DNA of 64,000 nucleotides from Cafeteria roenbergensis (GCA_008330645.1 VLTN01000080.1:62001-126000), one strand, 5' to 3'; counted from the first letter of the stretch, positions 34,601 to 49,600 are shown. The notes: a model not told the origin generated them from the letters alone. Numbers and translations: made by a program.

Positions 34601-37600
34601 CCGGGTCCGCCACGGGCTCGGCACCAAAGCCTTCGCAAGTTGCGCCTACGGGACAGGGCAGGCAGAGCTCGCCGTCCCCACCATAGTAGCCCGGCAGGCA
34701 CACCGCAACGAAGAGCCCCTCTTCTGCAAAGACACTCCCGGCGACGCCGCCAATGTCGATGGTGGCATTCTTGGGGCCAGCTTCTTGGACAGGTGCTTGG
34801 CACTGCAGGAATGGAAGCCCGCCGGCGACAAGCCCAGTGGCGTCGAAGCGCCACAGCGCGCTGGGGCACTGGCTTTCGCCGATCTCGATGGTGACGTTTG
34901 GATCTCCCCGGCCGTAGTTGATGCCTTCGAGCTGGAGGGTCTGACCCCCGAGCGCGCTGTACGGGATTGGGGTCACACGCCTCACCTGCGGGGTGTCGTA
35001 CGCGAATGGCTGCGGGTTCGCATCGACGCCTGACACGCGAACTGTGATCCGCGACTGGTTGCCGAAGCCTCCGGGGGGCCTGAACGCGATGAGGCTGTGG
35101 GTCCGCTGGACAATGCAAGGGGTTGACGGCACCGGGCAGGCGCACGAGTCGAGGTCATCGAGGTTGGCTGGGAAGCTGCCGTACCTGCAGCAGCCGCCAC
35201 CGGGGGTGGCAGCGGACAGCCCGCACTCGTTCGGGTGCAAGATTGCGTACAGCTCGTCGTCGCATGCCGAGGGGCACCGATTCCCCACCACTGCAGGGTT
35301 GTTTGCGTCATCAGACGACGTCAGGCCGGCCCTCACAACGTTCTGGCAGAGCTCGGTCACGGCCACGCCGGAGACATCGATCTCGGGCACGCGCCCCAGG
35401 TTCTCGCCAGTGACCGTGACGAGTGCCGGCTGGCAGCAGTAGCGAAGAGGCAGGCCGGACCGTGGATCGGCGCCCCGGTTCTGGCGGGTGGGTCGCTCGT
35501 ACTGGAAGCACGCGTCAGTGGGTGACGACCCGGGCGACACGGACGTGACAACCGGCCGGGCGTACGAGAGCGACAGAGTGGGCGAAACGGGCGTCACTTG
35601 GACCTGCCCGGTTGACCGGCCTGCTCCGACAACCACAAAGTGGCCTTCGCCTTGGCCCTCTGGCAGGCTGATGATGATCTGGTCGTGGCTCCACCATCGC
35701 GCCTGGCCGGAGGGAATGGTCAGTGGCCCGACCGTGACGATGCCGTCGGTCCCAAAGTTGGCACCTCGGAGTGACAGAACGCCCCTCACCAGATCTCCGT
35801 CAAGCTTGGGCAGCGCCGCTCCAGCGCCGCCGCTTCCTCCAGTCGCCTGGAGGCTGCGCCGCCCCGATGCTCGCAGCGAGCGTCGCGACGCTCCAGGAAC
35901 CAGCACAAGAGGCGCCAGCGGCTCGCTGAACTGAGCGAACTCTCCCCGCCTCCAAGCGGCCACCTTGTCTGCTGGCACAACCGCGTCAGCGGCCCGGAGC
36001 ATCGCCGCGGCTCGTGCATCGCCCACCGCGTCGAGAGCAGCCGCAGCTACGCTGCGCTGCACCAGCCCGGACGTGTTTGCTGACCACGGCGCGGTGGTAA
36101 GCAGCGGGTCAATCTCCGGCGCGTCATACGTGAACACCGGAGACGTGGCCAAGAAGCTTGGCTGGCTGCCGGCCCACACCCGAACGGGAAGATCCTGGCC
36201 GCCCGACGCCGGGGTGACACACCGGATGAGCGTGTCGTTCCAGAAGCTGCACTCCGCAACATCGTCTCCCACAGTGACGTAGCCAGTCAGCTCGCCGGTT
36301 GCTGAGGAGTACTGCTCCCCAAAGCCGCTGCCTCGGAGCTCAAACGGAGTTCCCCCCTGCGTCGGCCGCGTGCCGTCGGCCGTGCTGAGCCCGAAGCTCG
36401 GAGGGGCATACGACACGAGCGGTGCCACAGACAGAACAGCGGGACCCCGCTGGCCGCCAGCGTCAAGGAGCAGCCTCAGGCCGCTGCCTGCCCACTGCGG
36501 CAGCCTCACTGACACTTCAGTGTGGTTCACAATCACCTCCGTGGGCAAGGCCAGCTTCTCTTCAGCCACGCCACCCGACCCGTCGCTCTTGAGTCGCTGG
36601 AGCACAGCCACGGGCGACACACCTAAATTCAGCCCTCGGACCGTGATGCGCTCGCCGGCCACGCCGTCGCGCCAGTGGGTCGAGTCCCCGCCACGGGACG
36701 CGTCTCCGCCTGCGCCATCACCGATGAGCACGAGGCTTGAGGGCGGAAGGTACGCCACCGTGGCGGGCTCAGAAGCGTCATCTGCGCCACGGTGCCGCAC
36801 CAGAACCTGGGCCTCGGCTCCCTGTCCCTGGGGCGCGATGCACTCAATCGTGCCGAGCCTGATTGCGTCTCCCTGCACCTCAAATCCGCCCAAGGCGGAC
36901 GTGTCGAGCTCAAACTGCGCGTTGGACTCGACGCCTCCAGGCGGAAGAGACCCGGGGAGGTCCAAAGTGCGGCACGGTCTGCCCCCGACGGAGACCTCGA
37001 CTGTCGGCGTGGCGGTGCCGCGAGGGATTCTGCCTGCGTTCTTCACTCTGAGGGACACGATCCAGCCGCCGCTGGTGGAGCCCGCCTCCACATCGCCGGT
37101 GCCCGCGCGCGTTGCGACGCTGAGGATTGCCGGGCTCGCCTCGGAGAAGACGCGCTGCTGACTCAGCTGTCCTGCAGCGCTGATGCGAATGGCGCCCTCG
37201 GATGCAAACACGCCCACTACGACGAGCGTGTGAGAGCGAACCTCGTCGGGGATGGGCACGACGGGCACTGTGATGGCGTCCACTCCCAAGCGGACCACCA
37301 GCGCGGTTGGCGATGGGCCGAAATTGCTGCCCGTGACCACGAGGCGCTTGGCTTCGAACGGCGAGGCGCGGTCTGGAACGGTCAGCCGCTCGATCTCCGG
37401 GGGCGAGTACGAGTACAGGACTTGGTTGGACGCCTGGCCCCCGGCCAGCACCATCACAGGCACGGCCGCTCCCTGGCCAGCGGGGGTGTCGAAAAGGATC
37501 TTCGTCGATGTCGCGGACACAACGAGGGCGCACCCGCTCGCCGACGCGAGTTCGGAGGGATCCGGGCCGCTGGGGCCGGGAAGCGTGCCGTTCCCGGTGG

Positions 37601-40600
37601 AATTGCCCGACACGTTCCCCGTGGCGCTGGGCGTGGGAACGCCACCGCCTCCACTGGGGCTCGGAGCACCGTCTGCAGTGCTGGCAGCGTCCTGCCCCGC
37701 CGTCTCGGCGCCAACGACGAGGCCAGTTGCCGGGTCGCATCGCACTGGCGCCGACCCAAACGCAACCCAGACATCGGACCCCGGCGGGCCAAAGCCGACG
37801 CCCTCCAGCGCCATCCGCACACCGCCGCGAGTGTCATGGCCGCCAGAGGCGGCCTGTTGCGCCGTGAGCGACTGGGGCCGCATTGTCGTAATGACCGGGG
37901 CTTCGTACGACGACACCAGGCCTGAGGCAGCGGACTCGCGGGACGTCTGCCCAGCAACCGTCACCGTCCAGCTCAGCCCGCTGCCCACTCCGGGCACGGA
38001 CACACAGCGCAGAAGCACGTGCGGGACCTCGACGTCGCATGCGGGCGTGAAGGGCCCGTAGCGCACGGCACCGAGCTCCTCCGAACGGCCGAGGTTCGTT
38101 CCCCGCACAAAGACAGTGTCGCCTCCAGCCGTGGAAAGGTTGCTCACCCGCGGGCCCTCTAGCCCGGTGATGACAGGGGGCAGGTAGGCGTAGCGTGGCG
38201 TGATCGACCGTTGACCGGCCACAGACAGACGCCACTGAAGCCGGTCGCCAGCGCCCGCAGAGCTCAGGCACCTGATTTGCTGATGGCTCTCCGTCATGGT
38301 GCAGTTGGTTGCCTGGAAGAGTGGCGGACCCCGGGGGAAGTGCATGGGGCTGGTGCGGGCGGAGTAGCCGGGAGGCGCCTGGAGGGGCAAGAAGCCCTCT
38401 GTTGAGCCGTCCAACAAGTCCTCCGTGTCTTCTGAGTCTTCTTCGGCCTCGTCCCCGGGGTCCGCCAGGCCCTGCCCAGCGCTGCCTCCCGCCCCTGACG
38501 CGCTGCTGGCGCCCGCAGGAGTCCCTGCTTCGCCTAGGGACCCAGCCTCTGCGTCCACCAGCTGGGCGTAGCGCACCCACTCCACGGTGGTCACGTCCGG
38601 GCCAAAGTTCTCTCCCTCCACGACGACCTCTTGTCCGCCAGCAGTGCTACCAAAGGCACCAGGACCCCTGACGCTTGCGATGACTGGGGGGCCGTATGAC
38701 GTGCCGGACGCCGCGATGCTGGAGGTGCGGCTGCCGCAGTTTGCCCCGCCCGAGTCGCAAGCCTGCGTGGTCACGCGCCACGAGTGGCCCAGACCCACGC
38801 CGGGAGCTGTGAGGCACGACAGGCGGGTTCCGGAAGCCGATGCTGAAGTGCAGTTCACCGCGGTGTACTCCGACCCAGTTGGCCCATACGTTACGATCCA
38901 AGAGACGCGCAGCGCGGGTGGCAGCAGGGTCACGGGCGGGCCAAAGTTCGCCCCAGCCACGTAGGCGTCGCTCCCGCCTCGGGTTGTGCCGTTTTGCACC
39001 CCCGGACCTGTCACGCCACCAGGGTGCTGGATCACCGGAGCGTCGTAGCGCGTGGTGTTCGGCGCCGGGAGCACAGACCGCTGCCCCGCCACATTGGCAA
39101 ACCACTTGTGGGGGCCGGCAAGGCCTGCCTGCGTGCCGCAGCGCAGCTCCGTGTGGGGGCGCACCAGCTGACACTCCACAGCCCATTCGGACCCGCCTGG
39201 ACCGTACGTCGCCACGCGGCGCGTGAGGCCGTCGTCTGGGCCGAAGGACGATCCTCGCAGCAGGACCACGGACCCGCCTGCAGAACGGATGTCGTGACGA
39301 GCGGAGGGCGGCAGAGAGGCCTGGCCCACCACTTCCAGCGAGGAGACGACAGGCTCACGATACGCCGAGGGGAGCACCACCGGGTCGCTCTGCTGGCCGC
39401 CCACCGACACGACAAAGGTGTGGTCGCGGCCCACGCCAGGCACAATGCCGCAGCTGATCACGTCGTTGGCGACGCTCACGCTGCAATTGGCAGCGAGGTA
39501 GCTTGGCGTGAGCCCAGGCACCTCGTACCGCACTGACAGAAAGGTGTAGGGGTGCCCCACCGGGCCGAACGCCTCTCCGGCCAGCCGAAACTCGCCCTCC
39601 CCCGTGGTGGGGACGCGTGCAAAGCCCGACGCGAGGCCCGACACCGATGGGCGGTGAAAGGAGAGCGTGCGGGAGGCGAGAAGGGCGCCGCTGGCACTCG
39701 GCCACGAAAGCGCAGCGCCCTGGGGCGCGCCTCCTGCGAGAGGCAGCACCTCCACACGAACCACGTGAGAGGAGCCGACACCCGGCGGGCACACGCACAC
39801 GATCTCAACGTTGCCGATGCCCACCGACTGTGACACGGCGCAGCCTGAGGCTTCGTACCGGGTGGCGTTCGGCCCCCCCATGGTCACCCGGAGGCCAGAG
39901 GATCCCTCCCTGCCGGGGTTGGCGGAGATCCACTCGCGAGTCGGGCCAAAGTTTCTGCCCGAGACGATGCACGTGTCGGAGCCCTGGGTGCTCATGCGGG
40001 CCGGGCTGGGAAGGGCGGCACCCGAGACTGCAGCCGCCTGCTCTGCCGCCAAGACTTGGGCCCGAAGCACCGGGTCTGACGGCAGGACTCGCAAGGACTC
40101 AACCTCCACATCGTTCACGTCGCGAATCGTCACGCTGAACTGCCTCGAGGCCTCAAGCGCCCCGGCACCGGCGGAGTCCGCCACAGTGACGGTGAGGTTC
40201 ACGGACCGCGTTCGCTCGAAGTCCAGCCTTGCGCCGGGAGCCACGAAGATCTGGCCCGGGTTGCCCGTTGGCGCCACTGCGAAGACGTCCTGGCCCAGGC
40301 TCCGATAGTTGCGGGCGATGCGCCACGAAAACACGGTTCCGTTATCAGCGTCAAACGCGGGAATCAGGCCTACCACACGCCCGACGGTTGCACCTGCGTC
40401 GAGCTCGTAAGTGGAGAGCTCGGCTGGCGGGTCGAGGATCCGCGGCGGCTCGGGCACATCAAGCAGAGTGACCACAACAGTCTCGCTGCTCGAGAGACCG
40501 CCGTCGGACGCCTCCACTGTTACTGCGAAGGAGCGCGCCGCTTCAAAGTTGAGCGTAGCAGCGGCCGTCGCCCTGATGCTCACCCCGTGCCAGCGGGGCA

Positions 40601-43600
40601 ATTCGGCCCCCGACACCCCAGTCACGTCCTGCGCTGTGGGAGTGCCGTTGACGGCCTGGAACCAGCTCGTCACGTCTGCCCCGGCCTCTCCTCCTGATGG
40701 GCTCGGCTCGCCGGTCAGAGCGCTGACGTCCTGCAGCACAACGGCTTTCTTGACTCTGAACGACAGGCTGACGGACGCCGCGTCCGGGTCAAACCATGCG
40801 AGGGTGCGAAGTCCCGCAACGGTGCCAGGGGCGGAGTTTTCTGGCATTGTGAGCTTCAGGCGGCCGGAGCTGTCGAGCGGGAAGGCGGACCCCAGAGCCG
40901 AGTCTGGCACAGACCCACCAGGACCGGTCCCACCGCCCGCTCGTGCGGCTCGGAGCCGGGCGCCCGCCACCGGCCCAACTGGGGCCTCTGCCACATCGAT
41001 GACTTGCACCACGATGTCGCCTAGGGTCGTGATCGCAGCACTGGCCCCGTCGTCGGGCTCGTCCGTCACCGCCACCGTGACAAAGTGAGAGGATGCCACT
41101 TCAAAGTCGAGAGGGGCCGACACCGTCAACACGCCGGATTGAGTGTCGATGGCAAAGAGCGGGTCTCCGGTGACGGGGTGTGCCGGTGGCGTCCCCCACA
41201 GGGCAAAACGCACGGGGTTGTTGTCCGCGTCTGTGGCAGCAATGGCAGAGCCAGTGAGCGGCGCGCCCACCTCCGCCGACTCGAGCACCGAGCGGGCATC
41301 GGCCAGGTTCGTGAAGCGGGGGGCGACGTTCTGGTCGCTCACCACCACAGAGAGGTTCATGTCGAGCGTCGCCCCTGCGTTGTCCGTCGCTCTGATGGCA
41401 AGCAAGAAGTTCTCAGAAGCAGAGAGGGCGGGAATCGCAGCTGCGGTGGTGAGCATTCCGTCGGTGGCTCCGATGGCGAACCAGCCGTTGGTGTTCCCCG
41501 ACAGCAGCTGAAACGTGACGGTGGAGTTTCGGTCCTGGTCCCAGACGCCAAGCGCCGGCGGAATTCGCTGTCCCGCGGGGGTTTGCTCCGAAAGGGTTCG
41601 CGAAAGCGTCTCTGTGTGCCTGAGCCGGGGAGGCTCGTTGATGTCTCGCAGCGTGAGGGCAAGCCAGCCGGCGGACGCTGTCATGGACCCGGCGTCCCGC
41701 CCCGCCACCTGCACAAGCACTGGGCTGGCCAGGACCTCGTAGTCCAAGGCGGACGCATTGCCGACCAAGAGAGATGTCTTGGCCCTGCCTGGGCCCTCGC
41801 TCTCGCCGGGGGCGAGCGAGAACAAGGTGCCGCCGGCGGGGTTGGTCGACGGCTCAATTTCGAACGAGAGAGCGTCGCCCTCGTCGTCCTCGGCACGGAG
41901 TGTGGCGATGAAGGTCCCGGCGCTCGAGTGCTCGGCAAGCGCCGCTTGGTAGCACAGGTCGGTCTTGGCTGCGCCGCGCACGATGGAGGCCGACTGCGGG
42001 GCGTGACGGAGCACATCCGCGAAGGCATTGCGGCCAACGCACGCCCCCCGCAAGGCCTCTGCGGGGTGCCTCCACGAGAAAGAGGAGTAGCCGCGGCAGG
42101 CCCCGTTGCTTGCGCAGGCCGCCGCACAAGCCGCGTGGCTCGCCTCGTCGCTGCGCAGCTCCAAGGACAGCGCTTCCTCGGCAGCCGAAAGCTGCGTGGC
42201 GATGACGAACGTCACGGTGCCGTCTGCGCTGGTCGGGTCCAGCGGGCTGGGAAGCAGGTCCGACACCGCGTCGAACCCGGGGCCACCGCGGTAGGCCCAC
42301 TTGCCTGTGAGCGAAGCGTTGCACACGAGGCGACCCGGGTCGTTGCGATCGAGCACCGTCACCGTCACAGTCGCGGACACGTTCAGTGGCGGCGAGCCAG
42401 AGTCAACCAGGGTCACGGTGAGCACGAAGTTGCTCTGCGTCTCGAAGTCTAGTCCGGCCGAGTTGAGCACGGTCAGGTTGTTCGTCGCGCCGCCCTTGGC
42501 AAAGCCGAAGACCGAGCCGGGATCGCCGGACGCCACTTCGAAGGTGAGGCCCTTTTCAGCGAACTCGCTGATGCCGTCAACATCGGGGTCGGAAAAGTTC
42601 AGCTGCGCCACGAGAGTGCCGAAGGGCTCATTTTCTGCGATCTCCACGCTCGCGTCCTCCAGCGAGGGCGGCTCATTCACGTCCTGCACGAAGACGCGGA
42701 ACGTGCCAACGACGCTGAGGACGGGGCCCTGGCCGTGGTTTCCCCCAGAGTCGCTTGCCTGCACCGTAAGGACGATCGAAGTCAGCGTCTCGTAGTCCAG
42801 CAGGTGAGCCCCCGCCGCTGCGACTGTGACCTGGCCCGTGGTCCCGTCAAGCTCGAGCGCCGGCGCCGCCCAGGCCGGGACGACACTCAGAATCGCGTAG
42901 GTGATCGTGTCGTTCACGTCCTGGTCCACGGCCGTGACGGATCCCACAATGCTGCCCCCGAGGGAGTTCTCCAGCACAAAGAGGTTGTTGCGGTCAGGCG
43001 CCGGGTCGAACACAGGTGCGTCCTGGGCGTCCGTCACCACGAGAGTCACAGCGGCGTTGTCCTGGAACTCGCCGTCGTCAACGCTCACCTGCAGCACAAA
43101 CGTCCCTAGGCCTGCCGACAGCGGGGCTTCAAAGTCCAGCAGCCCAGCCCGCGCGACGTGCAGCCAGCCGGTCGTTTCATTGAGCAGGAACTGCTCCCGC
43201 TCGTCACCTGCGAGCACGACGTAGCGAAGGGCGTCGCCGTCCTGGTCGGTGGCAACCACCTGGGCCAGAGCGTCGTCGAGCGGCGTGTTCTCCGGAATGA
43301 AGAGCGTCTGCGGCCGGATCACCGGCGGGTCGTTGGCGTTGATGATCTGCACAACGATGGGCTTGGTGTCGTTCCGGGGGTTCGTAGGGTGGTCGTCAAC
43401 CACCATCACAATCAGAGTGATGTTCGTTCGCACCTCGTAGTCGATGGCGTCCGGGTTGCGGACGCGCAGCTGGCCGTCGCACGCACCAATTTTGAAGGCG
43501 TTGTCAACGTTTCCTGCGACGATGGAGAAGAGCAACACCTGCCCCTCGTCCTCGTCGGTGGCGTTGAGGTGGGGCCCTACCTTGGTGTTCAGCTCCGACT

Positions 43601-46600
43601 CCTCCAGAATGTAGACCACTGCCGGCTCCAAGACGGGGGCGTCGTTAATGTTCAAAATCTCGAACCTAGGCATCACGTAAGTGTGGAGCCGGCCGTCCGT
43701 GATGCGCACCACCGCGGCGAGCACGCTTCGGACCTCGTAGTTGAAAGCCTCCTCGCGCTGCACGAACACGTCGCCCGTGCTGGCGTCGAAACCCAGGGCG
43801 CTGTCAGGGTTGCCAGACTCCACGACAAACTGCAGACCGCAGTCGCTGAGGTCAGGCTGGCCAGCAAAGGAGGCAGGGCAGTCCCCATCAGTCACCCCCA
43901 AGGACAGCAGCACGGTTCCGTTTGGGAGGTTCTCGGGCACAGCCAGCGACACCGCAGACGCGGACGGCGCCTCGGCGACATCGCGGATGGTGACGACGAG
44001 GGCTGTGACATCGCCAGTGGCCCACGGGTGCGAGTCCCAGGCGCGAACCCGCACGTCGGCGAGAGTCTCGAGGTTCCGGTTGATGTTCCCTCCCCAGCCG
44101 TCGTACACATAGAGCATGTAGCCGCGGGCGTTCGAGAGCGGGAAACTGGGGCTGTCCTCCATGGGCGAGGGCGCCATGAGGCGTGCGTGCGTGCCGTTCT
44201 GGCTCAGAAGCACGCCGCCGTACTCCCAGTAGGTGAGGTAGCCGGAGTGCTGAGCCATGGGAAAGTTGGTGAACTGGAGGCCGACGTTCTGGCCCACCTT
44301 GGGCGTCACTGCCACCTCCACGAGGTCGGGAAGGCGCGACTGGGAAATCACCCCCGACCGCTCTGCGTCGGCCAGTTGCGTGATGCCCTCGCCGCCCTGG
44401 CCGGTCAGCGCCAGCTGCCTGAGGGGGTCTGAGTTGGCCGCCATTGCAAAGTACTTGGAGTCGTAGTCGGGCGGGGAGACGTCCACCGCCTCCCAAAGGA
44501 GGACGCGAACAGACGCCGAGGCCAGCACCGTGGAGAAGATGTCGTTTCCCCAGCCCTCGCCCGTCTTGATCATGGCTCCTGACCCGTGGTAGTCGGGCGC
44601 CCAGATCCGCACCAGTGAGCTGGACACCCCGAACACGACCGCGGCCTGCTCTGAAGTGCTCCAGAGGTCGTTGTCCGACTGTGCGCTGCCCACCGCCTCG
44701 AACGTGAACCCGGCGTTCGGGCCCGTGTCGGCGCGCACCAGCACCTTGGCGCGGCCCGGCGCCTTGCCCAGAGGGTGCCGCACCTCCGCGTACGAGGCCG
44801 TGCTCCCCTTGGCGTGCATCGTGCGCCAGCCACTGTCAAAGCTGGCGGGGGGCATGCGGGACACTCGGACTCTCACTTCGCCAAGGTGCGCCCGCTGCTG
44901 GAACGGCTCGCCGCTGAAGGCGCCGTTGGCGTACTCTGCGCCCCACCCGAGCCCGACGTTGATGATCGACCCGGACACGCCCCGCAGGCGACCTTGTGAC
45001 GGCGCCCAGAGCCGCACGCTCTCTGACGAAACCGCCGCCACGACGCCACCGTAGCGGTTCCACCAGTAGTAGTCGTTGGCAAAGACTCCGCCAAAGGCTT
45101 GGAACTCGAAGCCGGCGTTGGGGCCGGACACAGCTCGCACAGTGACCCGCACGTCCATGGTGGCGGGTGAGGCGCCGAGGCCGTGCCGCAGCTCGCGGAA
45201 CACGGCCCCCTCCGCCTGAGACCCCATCTTGAAGTAGCCCGAGTCAAAGCCCTCGGACTGGGCGCTGATGGCGGCGTAGAGCTTCGGCGTGGCTTCAAAG
45301 TCCAGCATGGCCGGGTCGTTCACGCCCAGCTGGCCGGTGCTCTTTCCCAGCTCCAGGGCGGCAAAGGCTCGCGGCTCCGAGCCCGACTGCAAGACGGTCG
45401 AAGTCCCGTTGGCAGCGTACTGTGCACGATCGAAGCCATACACCTCGGCCGAACGATTTGCCGTGTGTGGGAGCACCCGAAAGGCTTGCGCGCCCGCGCC
45501 GAGGTGCGTGGTCACCGGGAAAGGCGCGTCCCCGCGGGTGTTTTCCGCCAGCGACGCGGACTGCGACGAGCAGGGGAACAGCGTGGTGGCCTCCACAAAC
45601 CCGCTGTCCTGGTCGGCGCCCACAGGAACGGTGCCGGGCGCTGCGCCCTTGCGCCCGACGGCGGCCCACGAGCCAAGGTCGATGCCCCGTGACGACGCCA
45701 CGCCGATGCTGCGGAGCGCGCGAGTGACGTTTGCGTCGGACTCTGCGGAGCCGGTGACGGCCTCGACACGAACTTCGTCCATGTAGTTGTCGTAGCCCAT
45801 CCACCACCCCACCGCCGCGGTGCCAGAGGCCAGGAAGGCGTCGGGGTTCGGGTCGGTGGCGGAGAACACCACCTCCCCCTCGAGAGCCAGCTCAAACGTG
45901 TGGCCGATAGCGGTCACCTCCACGTGCCGCCACGTGGCCGACTTGAGGTCGGACACTTTGAGCGGCCCGATGGCCGTGGCAATGCCGTTGCGCACCCTGG
46001 CCAGCGTGATGCAGTTGGTGGACACGTCGACGAAGAACCTGTAGTAGTTGCCAACACTGCGCCAGCGGACAGCAAAGGCCATGCCGTAGCGCGCCTGGTA
46101 CACATCCAAGCTCATCTTGACGTTGGTCCAGGCATAGGCCCCGGCCTCGTCAATGAGGGCCCAGGAGATGCCCTGCTGGTAGGTGCTCGTGCAGCGCTCC
46201 ACCGTCCACGACTCGTACATGGTGGTGGGCCGGTTGGGGTTTCCCCAGCCGTATCCGTATGCCCTGATGTTGGACGACTGGGTCACGTACGTGGGCGGCT
46301 GCCGCCTGTCCTTGTCGAGGTCGTTGTTGCTCCCCGTGGAGTTCCGGATCTGCTCGTCGAAGAGGAGGCGCCAGCGCGGGGCGACCGGCTGGGGCTCGCA
46401 GCAGACCACGCGACTCTCAGGCCAGGAGCGCGTCTCAGCAAGCGTGGGCGCGCGTCCGTTGAGCTCCTTGAACGAGGCGCAGACGTCGTCTGCGCTGAAG
46501 GCGCGCCCGACGGCGATCCATGAGTCGGCCTCGTCCCCCGTGGCGACGAACCCTTCCCCGTCCAGGTTCTGCCCGTAGTGCGGCCAGCCGTTCTTGTTGT

Positions 46601-49600
46601 CCCAGCCACCTCCTCTGCAGATGTGCTCCTTGAGGCACATGGTCTTGCCGCTGCCCTCGCACATGCTCTTCATCTCCTGCCACGTGGCTCCCGAGTAGAG
46701 CTGGAAGATGCCACGTCCGACGTCGCTCACGACGCGGCGATTGATGCCGGCCTGGAGGAAGGAGCTGTCAAAGTTGTCGGCGAACAGCAGCTGCTTGGGC
46801 GACGGCATGTCCCGCGCTGCCGCAAGCACAAAGTCGCCGGCGACGACGTCCTCCTCCAGGTAGCGCGCAAACTCGGTGCGCGACTCCACGGTGTCCATTG
46901 GGAAGCTCGCGTTCGCCTTGAGGCTGTACGTGGACGGGTCAATCACCGCAAGGGTGATGCCCGCCTGGCTGGGAACGGCCTCCACTCCATCGACGTCCAG
47001 GCGGGCGAGCGACGGCCTTGCGCGCTGCACGAAGAGCCTCTGGACGCGAGAGCCGATGCTTGTGCCGTCTTGGATGCGGCCAAAGGTGAAACGCACCCAG
47101 CGGGCGCTCACGGGGTCTTCGCGGTACACGAACTGTTCCCTGCCCGTGATCTGGTCCACGACCGCGCCGGGAGCCTCGCTCTCGCCGCGGGTGGCCCAAG
47201 TGGTGAAACCCGCCGAGGCAGAGGTGACCGACGTCTCGACCCGGAAAAAGTCCACCACCTTGCGGTCGCTGCCCGAGAGGTACGCGCCTGCCCTGTTGAC
47301 CTCCCTCACGCTGCCCAGGTCCACCACAACGACCTGGTCCTGGCTGGTGTCGGCCCGACCGAAGATGAAGTCGGCTTCGCCGTTGAGAAGGTAGGGCTTG
47401 GGCTGCAAGGCGAGCAGGTTTGCCGTCATGAGATCCACGGCGGCGGCGTAGCGAGCTGCGGTCGACGAGGACGCCCCGCCGGCGCGCTCGATCACCTCGC
47501 TGGAGAAGCCCGTGTTGGACATGTCTGACTGGCTCAGCGCAGAGCTCACCGCCACGACCGTGGCGCCGTCTGCGTCGCGAGCAACCTGCGTCACCTGCTG
47601 TGAGGGCAGCTCGAACTCCACCACCGCGGCCCGAACCTGGGCGCCGCAGCTCTCCGAGCAATCGCCCACCTGTCCCAGCCTCGTCTTGCCTTCAGCGTTG
47701 CACCACGTCGGGTGAACCACCAGCCGCGTGTCCGAGGAGCCGAGGCTGGGCTCCCCTGCGGCAGAGGCCCACCAGTTGGTCCCCGCGGAAGTGGCAGCGA
47801 GTGCCGCCGGCACCGACTGTCCGGCTTCGGGCCCGTCTGCGAAGGCGTACGACGGCCCAGTGGTCGACTTGCGCTCGCCGCTGATCCAGGCGATGGTGCA
47901 ATTGGACGCAAGCAAGGCGGCGACGCAGTCGAGCTCTCCCTGCGTGGCCACGGTGGCGAGGTGGCCGGTGACCCCCAGGAACGACTGCTGGCCAGCCAGC
48001 GTGCGCGCAGCCGCGTAGTCCATGGGCTGGCCGGTGGAGCCCTCGCCGGCGGTCACCGACCCGTCCTCGGCGTGCATGGCCACGGTGCGCTCCAGCTTGG
48101 CCACAAGCATGTACGTGCCGGACGCCTTGCAGAAGACAGGTGCGCGTGCCCCCTCCCTCAGCTCATCCACGGTCGCGCTGTCAATGTCAATGCTGATCGC
48201 GTCCCCTGGCGTCTGGGCAACGGTGACCTCCATCTGCACGTCGCCGGCCCCGAGCTTGGACCCCACGCTGGAGGCGGACACGGACCTCGACGTGGCTGCC
48301 TCGCCGTCCTCGCGCTGCAGCCGAAGCACGCCGTCCTCGTAAAGGGCAACGGCTCCCGGCCGGAGCACGCAAGCCACCTCCCGAAACAGCGTGGACCCTG
48401 CCGACATGGCTGAGAGGGCGTCGATGGACTTGCTCGCCAGCGCGAGCTTGGACACCTGCAGGCTGGTGAGCCGCTGCTGGTAGTGCCGGAAGTCGTTGAG
48501 CTCCGTGAAGGCAGAGGTGCTCTGGTGCCCAACGGCCCAGAAGTCGCGTGGCTCCGTCTTTGGCCCGTCGAACCGCCTCCGCGCGCCTGTCCAAGTGGCC
48601 GTGCAGGTCGCGACGCCGTCTACGTAGACCACCATCGTTCGCTCCTCGAGCACCACGGCGATGTGGTACCATCGCCCCAGGGCCAGCACGTCGGGCGGGT
48701 CGCACCCCTCATTGTTTGCTAGCGTCGTGGCCTGGCGCACGTGCAGCCGAGGCAGCGAAGGGCGAACCCAGATTGCCGGCTGTCTGTCGGCACTGCCCCC
48801 GATCACGCTCCCGTCGGGCTGCGTGTAGCTCAGCCCCGGGTTTCCCCCTCGGAAGAAGACTCCAGTGTAGTAGCCGAACACGCCAGTGATGCGGATATTG
48901 AACACGAAGCTCTCCTGGTCAGCGTACGGCAGGATCTTGCCGAGGTTGCGCGTGCGGTCGGATTTCCAGGACTTCTGCCCGTCGACCAACACCTGCGTGA
49001 AGGTGCTCGGCGGCTCGGAAAGGCCATCGTTGCGGTGAAGGTACACGAACTTGGACGACGAAGGGTCCAGCTCCAGCCTGACCTGCCCGTTGCACAGGGT
49101 GACCGTGGGTCTGCTGCCCGAGGAGGTGGTCGTTGCCGCGTTGATGCGCATGCGAAGGCGCTGAATCGAGGCCGGGCTGAACGTCTGCTTGGACGTGATT
49201 GTCATGCTGTCCTCCTGGAGCTGCAGCCCAAAGTCAGTGACTCCAGAAGCTCCCCCCGACGCCACAGCCGTGGCAGGAACGGTGCCAGCGATGCGAAGCC
49301 CCGCTGCAGAGGCGGTCACTGCAAGCGAGGACGTTGCTCCACGGAGGCTCCACGCGGCCAAAGAGGAGGTGGGCACGGCGAAGGCGCGAGAGACGCCCGA
49401 CAGCGAGTACGCCGAAAGGCGCGGACACGCTCCATCTGAGCCGCCAGCGGAGCCACGGGTCAGCACGCGGATGTCGTCCACGAGCACCTCGGCCACCTGC
49501 TTGGGGGCGACGACGCCGAGGAAGACGACGAGGCTAGAGGGTGTGGGCACCCCGACTCCGTACTTGGCGCGCATGCGGTCCGCAACGGGCAACGTGAAGG

